64,000 bases of DNA from Sabethes cyaneus (GCF_943734655.1 NC_071353.1:148844043-148908042), one strand, 5' to 3'; counted from the first letter of the stretch, positions 1-12,079 are shown. Numbers and translations are program-made. The notes: generated by a model not told the origin, from the sequence alone.

Positions 1-1150
1 TTGTGGTGTTTTTCTTTTCTTGTCACGTTTTCCCCAGTCCCCTCTCTCGTGCTCGTTTTTTCTGCCTGCTATTTCTTTCCGCTTTATCACTTCTCAGCCC
101 TGATTTATTTATTTGTTATTTGTCTTCTTTTTCTGTGCTCCGTTCTTCCTCTTATTATGTCCTGTTTTTCCTCATTTTGCTTTCTTGTCTCACTTATTTT
201 CTTTCTCGTTTTTCATCAATTCTCTTCCTTTTTTCCTGTTTTCGTTTCCAGTTTTCATCTTATTCTACCTTTTTTTGCCACTCTCCTTCCCATTTTTCGT
301 CTTCGTTTGGTCCGTTTTTCCTCTTTTAGATGCCCCGTTTTTTGTTATGTTCGGTCATGTTTAATCAGTTTTTGGTCCCCTTTTTTCCATTCGCGGAATT
401 TAATATTACTAATAAACTTGATAAGCAAAACCACCAGGTTGGATATCAAAGAAAAATTTCACAATCATTTTAATTAATGGGTCTGTTTTTCCTGTTTTTG
501 AGTTAATGAGATGGAAAATTAAGACAAAAAAGAAGTCTCAATTTCCCATCTCTTTCCTTCTTCATATCGTTTAACCTCTCTTTCTCGTTTCCCTCTCTTC
601 GATTTTCCTTTGCCTCTTTCGTTATGCTTCTTTTCACCTTCAGTTACTCTTGTTTTTGGTTGTTTTTCCTTTTTTGTCTCGTTTTCCTTGCGCTTTTCTC
701 TTTCGTGCTCATTTTTTATACCCTCTATTTCTTCGTTCCCGTCTTTTGTTTTCCCGTTTTCCCTTTTTTCAGTCTTAATTTTCTTATTCCTGTCTTGTTT
801 TTTTGTTTTCTGTCCGGTTAACTCTGCAAATTTCCTCTTTGTCTGCTCTCTTTTCTCGAATTGAGGGCAGCATCCCGTATTTCCTCCTTTTACATTCTGT
901 TTTTTCTTTTATTTTTTCCGTTTTTCTTCTTTTTTCTCTCGTTCTCTCGTTTTTATGCTCATTCTCTACTTTTTTGCCTCGTTTTTTCCCTTTTCTCTCC
1001 CGTTTTCTACTTTTACACTTTTTTTTTATGTTTCTGTTCTGGTTTTTCCTCCCATTTGGTCACAATTTTTCGTTCATTTTTCTTCTTTTCTTGCTCTATC
1101 CCGTCGCGTTTGTCGCGTTTTCCTCTGTACTCTTTCCTATTCCTTCCTCA
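1..1150. repeat. Degenerate pyrimidine-rich tract
   Basis: The plus strand is almost entirely T and C, built from short recurring words such as CGTTTTTC, CTCGTTTTCC and TTTTCTTT without a fixed period. Open frames across it encode only Phe/Ser/Leu/Cys runs, as expected from composition, so none is called as a gene. It resembles a decayed minisatellite or microsatellite-derived tract. A gap at 400-540 is less biased. Confidence 0.7.
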
Positions 1151-1399
1151 AGCAGAAACACTAGGAGATGGACTACCTCTAGATCCATCAGTAATCCAGT
1201 TGTGAATATGTTAATAAAATTTACTAGCATTATCATAAGAAACTGTTTGCTCTATGCTATTTGTTTCATGCGATTTAAATTTTTGAAATATTTAAAAATA
1301 GTTTTGGACATAACTCCTATAAAGGAACAACATCTCCCCCCCCCCCTTCAACCATAAAAGAACTGCAAAAAATATCATGAAAATAGCGGAAATTTGCAA

Positions 1400-2078
1400 A
1401 CAAAAAAAAGTATTTTCCGACTTTTCCTTGGTGCTTTCCACCATCTGCCCCGAAGCCTATGGCCTCTTCCTGGTTCTCTGCTGAAAATAGTTCTAGCTAC
1501 TCTTTTGTCGGGCATTCTGGCCAAGTGCCCAGCCCCCTGCAGCCTGCCACATTGTACCACCTTTACGATGTCAGCATATTTGTATACTTGAGATTTGAAT
1601 TAGGCGTCAGCCACACCCACCAAACCCCAAGCACTCGTCAGTCAGCTTCCCTTAGGGTCCATGATTCTTGTCTACCGGGAAGACTGTTCTGTAGAGCGCC
1701 AGTTTTTGCGCCCAACTGCACCTCGACACCGACACCATTTGGACTCCCACGTTCCCTGCCAACAACCATGTACCATGTCGGTTTGGCGGTGTTAACAGTA
1801 AGCCCCAATCTCGCTGCTTTCCGTTCGAAAGGCCTAAGGGCGTCTTCCACTGCTCTTCGGTTGATTTCGATGATTCGACGTCATCCGCAATACCAAGAAG
1901 CATGTGAGACTTCGTGATGGAAGTACTGTTTCTTTCCGTTGGATGTTGAATAGCAGAACAGTTAGAGAGTGCATCCGCTTGCTTCAGTCCAAGCAACGTC
2001 ACCGTCTGCCCCAGCTCATTCCGTTTGACTGAATCGTACGCCGCCTTAAAGAGCACATCACAGCCACTTTCCAACATC
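1400..2078 (-). pseudogene. RTE-type LINE fragment (RT and C-terminus), decayed
   Basis: Minus-strand translation shows the RT motif A remnant FKAAYDSVKRNEL near 2040, a motif C remnant GIADD near 1890, and then a C-terminal AGHLARMPDKRV near 1530. This is the same order as in the intact RTE element at 16447-19731. Frames shift and stops intervene, so it is a dead copy. The clade call rests on similarity to the intact copy in this window. Its upstream edge is abutted by the SINE at 2079-2266. Confidence 0.6.
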
Positions 2079-2266
2079 AAGCAAAGCAAAGCCTAGATGC
2101 TACATTCCGTTATCGAAACTTGACCTTCTGTTTTTATACGACAGACCTCGCAGCCAGCTGTTAGAGTGCAGGACAATTGCAGGGCCAGTTGCTACGATCT
2201 ACGATTGACTCTAACAGCCTCTCCCAGTCTCCCAGTATTCGAACATACGACGATCTCAATTAATTT
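2079..2266 (-). mobile_element. tRNA-derived SINE with TTTGC-type tail
   Basis: Read on the minus strand, the 5' part contains a Pol III B-box-like GTTCGAATACT (near 2235). A conserved body (TGCAATTGTCCTGCACTCTA, then GCTGCGAGGTCTGTC) follows and is shared with copies at 8259-8446 and 37655-37750. The 3' end runs into tandem TTTGC units at 2079-2092. A 5' Pol III promoter and a short tandem 3' tail are hallmarks of SINEs mobilised by LINEs. The A box is too diverged to place here. No clear target duplication was found. Confidence 0.6.
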
Positions 2267-2744
2267 TGGAGGCCAATATATTACTAAACATCTATACAAA
2301 ATTTGATTTGCTGCTTTTGAGCAGTTTTTACGTTATAGACATTTGAAAAAACCATATTTTTTTAGACAAAATGCCTGTAGCTTCGGAACCGAAGGAGATA
2401 GCAACTTGATTCCTTCGAACAAAATGTGCATTTTCCATGCGTGTGAAAGTGCTTAGAAGGCATGATTTGTCAGAAATAAACACGAAAGAAGATATAAAGG
2501 AAAAACGGATTTTTTAGGTCCACCAACTTTAAATAGCTCCTGCCCATCAACCATAAGAGATAGAACTTTCATTTCTTTAGCAAAGTTACCTCAAATTTAA
2601 TGTTCTTTAACTTTGCTGAATATTTTATTTAGCTAACTTAAGCCATAAAAAAGGTTTATATTTTGCACTCGCTTACTATGACGGTCACCCTAATGTCATA
2701 TACACCAAAAAATGCGGAAGTTAAAATAACAAATTTACTCCGAA
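2267..2744. other. No gene seen; AT-rich spacer
   Basis: AT-rich sequence without an ORF of interest. Phrases such as 'tagcaaagttacc' resemble the dispersed mosquito-type repeats seen elsewhere in the window (5.6-6.7 kb, 26.3 kb, 56 kb), so part of it is probably old repeat. Confidence 0.4.
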
Positions 2745-3208
2745 GATACTATCTGCCTAGGACTAACGGTTTTAGCGTAATTACTACGCATCTAATGTTT
2801 ACCATCCGACAAATCATGCAAAAATGTCGGAAATACAACGTGCCCACGCATCACATCTTTATTGATTTCAAAGCAGCATACGGTACAGTCGATCGAGACC
2901 AGCCAATTGCAGAGAATGCACGAACACGGTTTTCCGGATCAACCGACGCGATTGATCAGAGCTACAATTGATCGAGTGATGTGTTTCGTGAGCATCTCGG
3001 GGACACTCTCGAGTCCCTTTGAGACAACATCACTCTTGAGGGGGTGATCCGACGGACGGGAATCGAAATGAGAGGCACGATTTTAACCAAGGATAGTCAA
3101 CCTCTAGTTTTTAAAGATGACCTTGATATCATAGCCTGGAACTTTGAGTCGGCGGAGGCAATCTACGCCAGACTGAAAGCGGAATCTAGAAGGATTGGGC
3201 TAAATTGA
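2745..3208 (+). pseudogene. RTE LINE fragment, RT palm region
   Basis: Collinear and clearly homologous with about 18500-19000 of the intact RTE element. It encodes FTIRQIMQKCRKYNVPTHH and IDFKAAYGTVDRD (motif A), then FVSISGTLSSPFE. About 50 bp carrying RT motif B (the GLRQGD region) is deleted near 3030, and motif C has decayed (VFKDDLDI). It breaks off at the 'gggctaaa' segment that precedes motif D. The high identity says it belongs to the same subfamily as the intact copy; the deletion makes it non-functional. Confidence 0.85.
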
Positions 3209-5582
3209 AATGGGTTCAGAAAAAACTACTATTATCAGCTGCTTTAATTTGATCAAACAATTGGTTTGAAATGCAGCAAGAATCTGGTAGAAAAATGGCC
3301 AAAATAGACATCACATAAATTGCTGCACTGCACGAAAATTACCTGGAGAATAACTGAGCTAGGAAGTACTACCCCACCCGCCATATTCACCAGACTTTGC
3401 GTCCAATGAGGAACTTTTTCTGAAGCTTCGAACTATTTTGTTTCGTTTTTGCCGGCTTATTCAGCGCTATTCCGCCGAGGTACTTGTTCAGGAATTTGTC
3501 CTAAAAGTGTTGAAATACGTCGCTCTTCATAAGGGTGTTGAAGAGTTTCCTTCTTTTACTCAGTCCGCTGTAATTCAATGGTTCTAGACTTGTACTCAAA
3601 ATTGAACAATTTTGAACAAAAAAAACTGTGGAATGGATTCTGATTACAGTTCAAATATTAACTGCAAATAGAATAGGGAGGTGTCTGTTGAGTAGGGCGG
3701 GGTGCCTTGGTAATCGAAGTTACCTTAAATTCTAGTACTTTTGTCGATTTTTCACTCAGGATTGTTTTGTTTTCACTCAAAAAATAGTATAAAGTAGTTG
3801 ATACCAGAATATTATCATTTTCTCATCCATCTTTCGAACCTCTTAACAAATGAACAATAATCTGCTTGAATGAACAATGAACACGAAATAACTTCACCAA
3901 ACAAACCCTTAGCAACGGCTCCTTTGATTGCCAAGCGCAAATCGGTAATTAACCGAGGGACCCACAGATGTGCGAGCAATTACATATCGATTATTTAGAT
4001 TCCAACGAAATAATCTTTTTCAGCGATTTGCTTGTTTGTTGGAATTTCAAAACCAAAAAAAAAAGCCATAGCGCGCTACATAGCCATCAAAAGTGCAAGG
4101 ATATTTTCGCATCATTCACGGTGTAAAACCACAGCGAATTTGCGCTTTCGAGTCACGTACGTACCACCACAAGACAAGACGCAAACGCAAAAAAATAATA
4201 ATAATAATGAGGAATGTCAGTGTGCTTACTTCAGTAACAATGAGAGGAGAAAAAAAAGCAGCAAATTGTATTATATTGAAAAATAAGCAAAAAATTACGA
4301 GGTTAATAGCTATATTCGAGGGAACTGAATAAAAAAAAACAGACGAACACTCACACTAGCCAGCCAGCCAGCCGCTCTCGGGTCGGCTCAGCACTTATTT
4401 TGAATATCGCGTCAGCAGAGCCCCCCCGAAAAAAAACACAGCTGAAGGAGACAAAAAAAACGGTTGTTGTTTTTTTTTCTTATTTCAATTCTTTCCTTTT
4501 TGCGCGAGTCAAATTGTTGTACAAAAGACCCTCCTCTCTAATAATAAACCATCCGTCGCGAGAAGAGTGGCCCCATCAATCCGTGCTTTGCTTTATAGTC
4601 CGGGTTCTCCGAGAAATTGGTTTTTGACGGTCCGCGTTCCCTCGCGAAGGTCACGTTCCCCCCTCCCGTTCGCTAATCCCCATGACATTCTTGTTGTTTT
4701 TTGTTGTTGTTGCTTCAACTCTTTCTTCGTCGTCGTAACTCCAGAAAAACGAAAAGCTAAAACGATTTTTTGATTATGATTAATTTAGTTTAATACAAGT
4801 TGGAAGGGAACAAGAAAATAACGAAAAAAAAAAATCGTTCGATTTGCTGTCCAAATCGAGCCGGAATTACGCATGACTTTGAGTTTTTACACATTTTTTT
4901 TCTCTTCTCATCCACCACTCATCATCATCATCGTCGTCGGGGCTGACGTTTTCCCCCCGAAATATCCAGGTCTAGTGGTTTTCAATTCAAAGTCTGTGGC
5001 TGGTGGTGATCACAGTAAACTGTCAAAGACGTGTGAGGTTAGGTTTGGTTTGGGTTGGTGAGAGCGAAAAGGAAAATATCATCATCCATTGCCCCGCGCA
5101 ACGCGCACCGCGCGCTAGAGAGCTTCAATTATCACTTTTTTTTCGGGTGCAAAGCTTTCAACGCGCGAGGCCTGCTATGACCGAGCGACTTTTCAACCGG
5201 GGACTTGACTCCAATCTCGAACGAACGAACGAACGAAAGATTTGAACGAAGCAATTTGGTAACTACTTCTTAGGGGATGTGAAAAGTAGACAACAACAAA
5301 AAAAAACTTACACCTCTTTGTTATCTGTTTTTTTCGGTGAAAACTTAATATTTATTTATTTATTTTTCCATAATGAAACGTTCCATAAGGAAACTAGCCA
5401 AGAAAGCCAAAATTTCCGAAAAATCCAAACGAAGAATCATCATATTAGAACGTGAAAACCATCGAGCAATCACTATTCTCAACGCCGCACAGTGGTCCAA
5501 AAGGGTGAAAAGCCGAACTCTTTTCCTAGTGTCTTTTGTGCTTTCATTTGATCATTTATGGTCTTCAGCACTTTTGTTCGTA
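3209..5582. other. Non-coding region without recognised gene
   Basis: There is no credible coding exon. The part from about 3900 to 5400 has homopolymer A/T runs, CpG-containing stretches, small microsatellites ((GAAC)n near 5218, (CAGC)n near 4365) and no match to the repeat families of this window. It looks like single-copy intergenic or intronic host DNA. Short ORFs here have low-complexity composition and are rejected. Confidence 0.4.
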
Positions 5583-6750
5583 TGAATATGCCCCTTAATT
5601 TAAAGCTGTCAAAAGTTCGTCATCGTTTACTTTAATGAAAACAAAAAAAAATAACTTTTTTGTGTTAGGAAATATAGACATAGTTTCTTCGGTAAAGTTG
5701 TAAATATTGTAAAAACAAGCAATTTTGCTGAAGAAATAAAATTTCTATCTTTATCGAGTGCTGAACTATAGGGCATATTCTTTAAAACTTCTTTAAAGAT
5801 TGGTTTTTCATACTTAGCTTTTGTTAGTTGCATTTTATAAGTATATAATGTTTTAGGCAATTATCGTAGCACTCAAAATGCACGTTTTTGCAGAAGACCG
5901 CAAATCTCTAGGACTTTGTCTTTGATAACTTTGTAAGGAAAGGTCATAGAGATTTGCAACCTTTTGCAGAAACATGTGTTTTAAGTCTTTCAATAATCGC
6001 CTAGAGCCATATACTCTTGTAAAATGCAACCAACATACGCTAAATATGAAAAACTTATTTTTAATGAATTTTCAAAGAAAATGCTCTACAGCTCTGCACT
6101 CGACAGAGATAGAAATGTCATTTCTTAAGCAAAGTTGTTTACCTTTATATTTTCCATAACTTTGCGTAAGAAACCATGTGAAACCAAAAAAATGGACGTG
6201 CATGGAGCCTTTAGCGAATGCGAAACACATAAAACGTATGCTTGCCGTACTCTCATTTGGGTGGTTGGCGACAAGCGGAACCCATACAAGTCTATAGTAC
6301 TCGACTTAAGCTTTGAGATGAAGCACTGATTTCATAAATCCGCTTGCCCCCGTTTCACCCCATGGGCTCGTGAAGCTAAGGAAATTGAAAGCTTGAGTAT
6401 GCGATAACTCAGCAAGTAAAGGTCCAAGAGATTTGCGGTCTTCTGCAAAAACGTGTATTTTGAGAGCTCCGATAATTGGCCTAGAACCATGTATTCTTGT
6501 AAAATGCAACTAACAAAAGGCAATCATGAAAAACCAATTTTTAAATAAGTTTTAAAGAATATGCCCTCTAGTTCGGCACTCGATAAAGATAGAAATTTTA
6601 TTTCTTAAGCAAAGTTAATTGTTTTTACAATATTTACAACTTTTCCGAAGAAACTATGTCTATATTTCCTAACACAAAAAAGTTATTTTTTTGTTTTCAT
6701 TATAGTAAGCGAGGCCGAACTTTTGACAGCTTTAGATTAAAGGGGATACG
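5583..6750. repeat. Three-unit inverted repeat (family Y)
   Basis: Unit 1 (5583-5940) and unit 3 (6395-6750) are reverse complements. Both carry the words for 'gcaaatctct', 'cttttgttagttgcatttt' and 'gaaatatagacatagtttctt'. Unit 2 (5941-6180) is a third copy in the orientation of unit 3. Further copies lie at 11240-12020. The recurring 'gcaaagttgt' and 'gctgaagaaat' words make this a dispersed family. There is no coding capacity; it is probably a non-autonomous foldback-type transposon. Confidence 0.65.
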
Positions 6751-6794
6751 AATAAAAGTGCTGAAAACCATAAATGGAGGAAAAAATTCCAGCT

Positions 6795-7225
6795 TTAAAG
6801 GCGGTTTTGTGGACGGGCGATCAACAACGAACCAAATCTTTGTACTGCGACAGATCCTCCAAGAATGTCGCGAATAGCAAATCTCTACGCACCACCTATT
6901 CATAGATTTCCAAGCCGCTTACGATACTATCGACCGTGAAATGCCATGGAAAATTTAGGACGAAAACGGCTTTTCTGAGAAGGCAATGATGCATGGTGTG
7001 TTCGGTGCCGTAAACATGCAGGGAACTTCGACAAGACGATAGTATTTCCTGTCTCCTGTTCAACATCAAGCTAGAAGGTGTTCAATAAAGTTAGCAAATT
7101 AATCGCGGGTTTCGCTCACGACGCTGAAGAACGTTTCAGGACCAAACTGAAACGCGAAGCGGTGAAGGCTGGGTTAGTGGTAAATACATCTAAAAAGTAT
7201 CTGCTAGCAGGAGGAATCGAGCGTT
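6795..7225 (+). pseudogene. Diverged RTE LINE fragment
   Basis: Encodes RSTTNQIFVLRQILQECRE, then THHLFIDFQAAYDTIDRE (RT motif A) after a frameshift, then remnants of motif B and motif C (AGFAHDAEE near 7115). It is similar to but clearly different from the intact RTE copy, so it is a second RTE lineage. Several stops and indels kill it. It adjoins the minisatellite that starts near 7240. Confidence 0.65.
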
Positions 7226-7239
7226 AGCGCGCTCGCATA

Positions 7240-9485
7240 GATCCACAACCAGAGTGCAAAATCCGAGTTCCAGATTTAGAGTGCAAACCCGAGGTCGAAA
7301 GCCAGTGGCTGAGTACTCAAACTTTGGATCCATCATTTAAAATTCATAATCGAAACCCAGAATCAAAGATCAAATGCAGGGTCCAAATATGAAAAGATCG
7401 AATCCATCGTCCAAATCTGAAATCCTGAATCCATAATTCAAATTTAAAATTCAAAACCAAAGGCAAAGTGTATAGTCTAAATCTAGAATCCGACTCGGAT
7501 TCCAAATTTTGAGCGCAGATCTAGGATTCAATACAAGTCCAAAATAAAAATTCTAAACCCGAATTTAGGATTCAAATTATGATTCTATGTCGATCTCAAA
7601 TTCAGATTCCGCAGACGCAACTAAATGTAATCCAGATCCATTTCAAATACAATCAAAAATCAATTCAAATGCATTTTAAATCCAAGTCAAATCCGAATGG
7701 AGACCATAGTAATAGCCCTACTCTAAAATCCAATTACAAAGTTCAAATCTTTAGAGTCGAAATTCAAATGAAAGGAAGAGTGAACACTCAAATTTTACAT
7801 CTAGACCTTGAATTCAGAGCTTAAATCTAAATTGCAAAGTCATGTTCGTACCCCAAATCGAAAATCCGAATCCAGCGTCTGAGTCCGAATTAAACTGAGA
7901 ACAAATTCTTAGATTCTAAACGTTGAGGTCGAATCCAGATTGAAATCTGGAATACAAATTCCATATTCAGTGTCCAGGTTTCAAATCCAGAGCCTAAATC
8001 CATAGTACGAATCTAAAATCCTAATCAAAAGACCAAATTCATAGTCCACATCCGAGGCCCAAGTCCAAAGCCTAAATCCAGAGTCCAAATTTCATGCCTA
8101 AGACAATCTAAGATCCAAATCCAGAGGTCGAATCGAGATTTTAAATCAAAACTCTAACCTCAAAGTTCAAATTCAGTGTCCAAATTCTGAATTCGAGCGT
8201 AGAATCTGAACCCAGATTTAAAACTTTGAGCCCGGATCCAGGGTCAAAACTCAGATTCTATAAAGCGTGACTTACGGTTAATTTAAACGGCAGATTTCGC
8301 ATCCATCTGTGAGAGTACAGAACAATTGCGGGGCTGCTGTGTGCTACCATCCTATTGATTCGCGCAGCTTCTCTCAGTCGAGATTCGAACTTGCGACGAC
8401 TGACTTGTTTGTTAGACCAGTGTCGTATCTGGAGGTTAACAAGGAGACTCAGATTCCTTAACGGTTTTAACTTTAGAGCGCAAAATCTAGGATCCGAAAT
8501 CAGATCCTCCAAAAAATGCAGTATCTAAATCTAGATTCCAAATCCACAGTCAAAATTAGAGTATAAATTCGCAGTTCGAATCTAGAGAACTAATAAACAT
8601 TGAATTAAGAATCCCAGATTGAATGTTTCTCAGAGACCCCACCATACCGAGTTCAAATCCAATTTAAAACTATATTGGATTGCAATTGAATGCAATTGGA
8701 AACCAAAGCAAATTCAACCCAAATTTCATCCAAATCTATTCTTGGTTCTGTCCAAATCCTTACCTAATCCACGGCAAGAGTGCAATTCCAAACTCCAGCC
8801 TACAGTTCAAATAAAAAGCTCAACTTCAGAGTGCAGTTCAAAATCAAAACTCACAGAATCACAGAATCAAAACTTTGAGTTTTAATTCAGGGTCCAAACC
8901 AGATTCAGACCTCTCAAATCTAAAGTCCAAATTCAGAGTTCCAATCCAGTGTCTAAATACAGAGACCGACTTCTCAGTCCAACTCCAAAATCCAAATTCA
9001 GCAGTCAATATTAGAGCCCAAATTGAAATAGAAATCCAAATTCAGAAACCAAAAATAGAGCGCAACTTCCCAGTCTACGTTTTGAGTCCGAATTCGGGAG
9101 GTAAACTTAGGTTTCACATCCAAACTTCGTATCTAGAGCACAAATGTATATTCTAAAACCAAATTTCAAGTCCAAATCCAAAGCCCAACTCCAAGTTTAA
9201 AGTTCCAAATCCAAAGATCCAAATGCAGAATTCAAATCGACTTCGAATCCACAGCACAATTCTAACCAAAACCAAATTCCTAGCACAAATGTTGAAGCCA
9301 AGTGTTGGGACCAAATTCAGAGTCCGAATCCGGTGCCCAAACTCGAATTTCCTGTCCAGATTTAGAATGCAGACCTCAAATCTAGAGTCCAAAATCTAGC
9401 TGAATCTGAATCTAGCTTAAATCTTTAAGCACAATATCAAACCCGGAGCAAATTCGGAGTCCAAAATTTGGAGCTCGAATTAACA
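7240..9485. repeat. Degenerate minisatellite of 'tccaaattcagag'-like words
   Basis: About 2.2 kb made of imperfect short units around 'gtccaaatccagag' and 'aatccaaattcag', spaced roughly 12-14 bases but not strictly periodic. The same vocabulary recurs at 20110-20330 (opposite sense) and, as 'caagtccaatttcaa', at 40240-40920. Apparent ORFs are compositional. It is interrupted by a SINE at 8259-8446. Confidence 0.75.
8259..8446 (-). mobile_element. SINE inserted in the minisatellite, 10 bp target duplication
   Basis: On the minus strand it carries an A-box-like ACGACACTGGTC and a B-box-like AGTTCGAATCTC, followed by the body shared with 2079-2266 (GCAATTGTTCTGTACTCTCA). It is flanked by identical ACTCAGATTC copies at 8249-8258 and 8447-8456. 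Caution: the host array itself uses similar words, so part of the repeat match could be coincidental. Composition is clearly unlike the array around it. Confidence 0.7.
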
Positions 9486-9488
9486 GCA

Positions 9489-11062
9489 TTTATGAACTCA
9501 GCAAGCTGAAGGTGATTTTCCATGTAAAATTGGCCGCTGGCTGCGGTGCCCCAATTTCAAATCTCTTTTTTTGCATATTAAAGAGGAGAAAATTTGCCAT
9601 CGATTAGTTGAACTTCATTTTTCTGTAAGAATAATAGTACTCTAGATATTTGAGAATTTGTTCACAACAAAACAAAAAAGAACGCATTTTTTTGGAATAA
9701 TTTCAACTTTATCAAAGGTTTTAGACATGATTAACGCATTTCAAAAATTTCAGGTGGTTTCAGGAAGGTGATTTTGATACCGTGCGAGAGCCGGGTGCTG
9801 AATATTTTTGCGACATTTCAATTCAAAAGAAATTAAATTTCGTGACATGGACGCGATAAACAAAAACAATATTTACCAACTATTTGTTGGTTCAAATGTC
9901 CAAGGTTATACCGCCTTTAACGGTAAACACAAAAGAAACAGAGATGAAAGAGAGAGAGTGCTATTGCCTAGCTAAGTAAATTTTTGGTTGCGCAAAATTG
10001 GGTTGTTTTCAATATGTACAATATGCGTTACCAAGCAACGACATTTGTTGTATTCAACAGGGAAACATGGACAGTTTCAAGCATATTTTCACACATGACG
10101 CATGATGAAACACTAGCGCCAACTTCTGATTTTTATTTTCACTAGAGGCGGTATCCTATACAGTCTTCACACTCTGCTTTATGCTGTCTATGAACAAACG
10201 CCATTCAGCTGGGTCATTGGGCTCACCAAATAGCCCCTTTACATCCAAACAGTAACTTCGAATAGCCTCTTTATATCCAAACACTAACAAGTATTGTCTT
10301 AATTGGCATAACATTTATCGAATTGCTTGTCATGATCTATATAAATGGATACGCAAATGGAAACGCAGTTTGCAATGAAGCAGTGAAATTAACCGGGGTT
10401 GTAAAAATATAGTTTCCACAGGCGTAACAGAGTTTCTGTGGATTATTTTCACGTTTAAACTCATGCTTTCTTACGCTCATTTTTCTTACGGTTCTTACTA
10501 TTTTCACAATTCTTACTATTCAGAATTCAATCACTCTTCAAGCATGATCATGAGCATGATATTCAAATGCGCAAATATTACTGTTTTAGTAAAATGGTCA
10601 TAACTTCCACAATTTTCAACCGATTGTTATCATTAACCCCATGATTTCTTTGTTTTTTTATCAGCCTTTAAGACCCACATGAAATGAAATTTTTGAAATG
10701 CGTTAATCTTGTCTAAAACCTTTGATAAAGTTGAAATTATTCCAAAAAGATGCGTTCTTTTTTGTTTTGTTGTGAACAAATTCTCAAATATCCACAGTAC
10801 TATTATTCTTATAGAAAAATGAAGTTCAACTAATCGATAGCAAATTTTCTCCTCTTTAATATGGAAAAAAGGGATTTGAAATTGGTGCACCGCAGCCGGA
10901 AAAATTTGTGTTTATGTGCATGTACTTTCTATCTTTAAGCAAAATTTCAACTTTAATTCATATCTCAAAAACTATCCTACTTTAAATTTTTCTGACCGCA
11001 TTTTCGGATTCAGCGGCCAATTTTACATAAAAAATCACCTTCAGCTTACTGAGTTCACGCTT
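9489..11062. mobile_element. 1.57 kb element with long terminal inverted repeats
   Basis: The left arm (9489-9770) and right arm (10665-11062) are reverse complements, with some internal insertion in the right arm. The outer ends are GAACTCAGCAAGCTGAAGG and, inverted, the same with one or two changes at 11040-11060. The centre (9770-10660) has no recognisable transposase. It is most likely a non-autonomous foldback or MITE-type DNA transposon. A target duplication was not resolved. Confidence 0.65.
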
Positions 11063-11239
11063 TTTGCTCTATTTTGTTAACTAGTTTAATCAAAGTCCGC
11101 GTTAAAGGATCAAATCCACAGTTTAATGATCCACCGTCCAAATCGAATCAATACTGGACCTGTTTACCACACTAAATGAATGGAGGGTTTTCCCAGCATC
11201 CAATCCAATTGCACACTGAAATCATCTTCCGTCAGAGTT

Positions 11240-12020
11240 AAGAGAGGGAGGAGATATACACACGGTTTCTTCAGCAAAGTTATCGAAACCATAAAAACAA
11301 GCAAGTTTGCTGAAGAAATGAAATTTGTACCTCCACCGGGTATGAAATGGAGACGAGAAAGCGACCAACATAGCTTTTGCCAGCCCAAGCTCCTACCTAG
11401 CGCCTCCACGTGGCCATACCCGGTAATACTTTATTGAGTAGCTAAGCTAGGAGGTGCGATGCCGCGTGGTTCCCACGGTGGTAAGAAAAAATTAAATTAG
11501 TTATTGGATATTAGATGATGGAAACTGACGCAATTATTTTTCATTCGAAGGATTGATGGTGAGATTGTTCTATTTTTCCCAAATATGCTTCATTTCATTT
11601 TATTTTTAATATTTTATCCATATCGTATATTACTGGGTACAAGAACACCTATGAAGATTGCGTGAGTTTTTGCGCATACTCTTGAAGTAGGTGGTCAACT
11701 AACGTACCCATTTCTACAATCGTAAGGACATGGCCAGGTGTATGTTGTACTTACGGGTACATCATATCAGCCACCTATGATGTGTACGGTTGTCTATGCT
11801 ATGCTATGCTATGCTAAATGAAATTTCTATCTCCACCGCGTGCAGGGTTATGGAGCAGCTTCTTAGGAAGTTCCTTTGAAATTTGTTCATCATACATAAC
11901 TTTTGTTAGTTGCATTTTGGAAGAATACATTGTTTAAGGCGACTATCGAAGCACTCAAAACACACGTTTCTGCAGAAGACCGCAAATTCTATGACCTTTC
12001 CTTGCAACCTTATCGCATAT
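11240..12020. repeat. Family Y repeat copy, split by a retroposon
   Basis: 11240-11340 matches the 'tttcttcagcaaagtt...gctgaagaaat' part of family Y. 11816-12010 carries on with 'cttttgttagttgcatttt' and 'cagaagaccgcaaat', as in the unit at 5583-5940. The break between them is exactly filled by the insertion at 11341-11815. Confidence 0.6.
11341..11815 (+). mobile_element. Retroposon candidate with (TATGC)n tail and 25 bp target duplication
   Basis: A 475 bp insertion in family Y. It ends in four tandem CTATG units (11793-11815). The target sequence is duplicated: 11316-11340 and 11816-11840 are 25-mers differing at three positions. A tandem short-repeat tail and a long target duplication are typical of target-primed reverse transcription by non-LTR machinery. 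No ORF was recognised, so it is a SINE or a 5'-truncated LINE. Confidence 0.6.
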
Positions 12021-12079
12021 TTCGTGTTGGAGCAGGAAAAACATACGAACGTCGTAGCTACTACGTCGTAGTGCCTACC

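Noticed and set aside
1..1357. Several overlapping Phe/Ser/Leu-rich open frames resembling membrane proteins
   Set aside because: They arise from the pyrimidine-rich tract; there is no codon bias, conserved motif or splice structure.
8258..8512. 84-codon frame ending at the SINE
   Set aside because: The frame is SINE plus minisatellite sequence, not protein coding.
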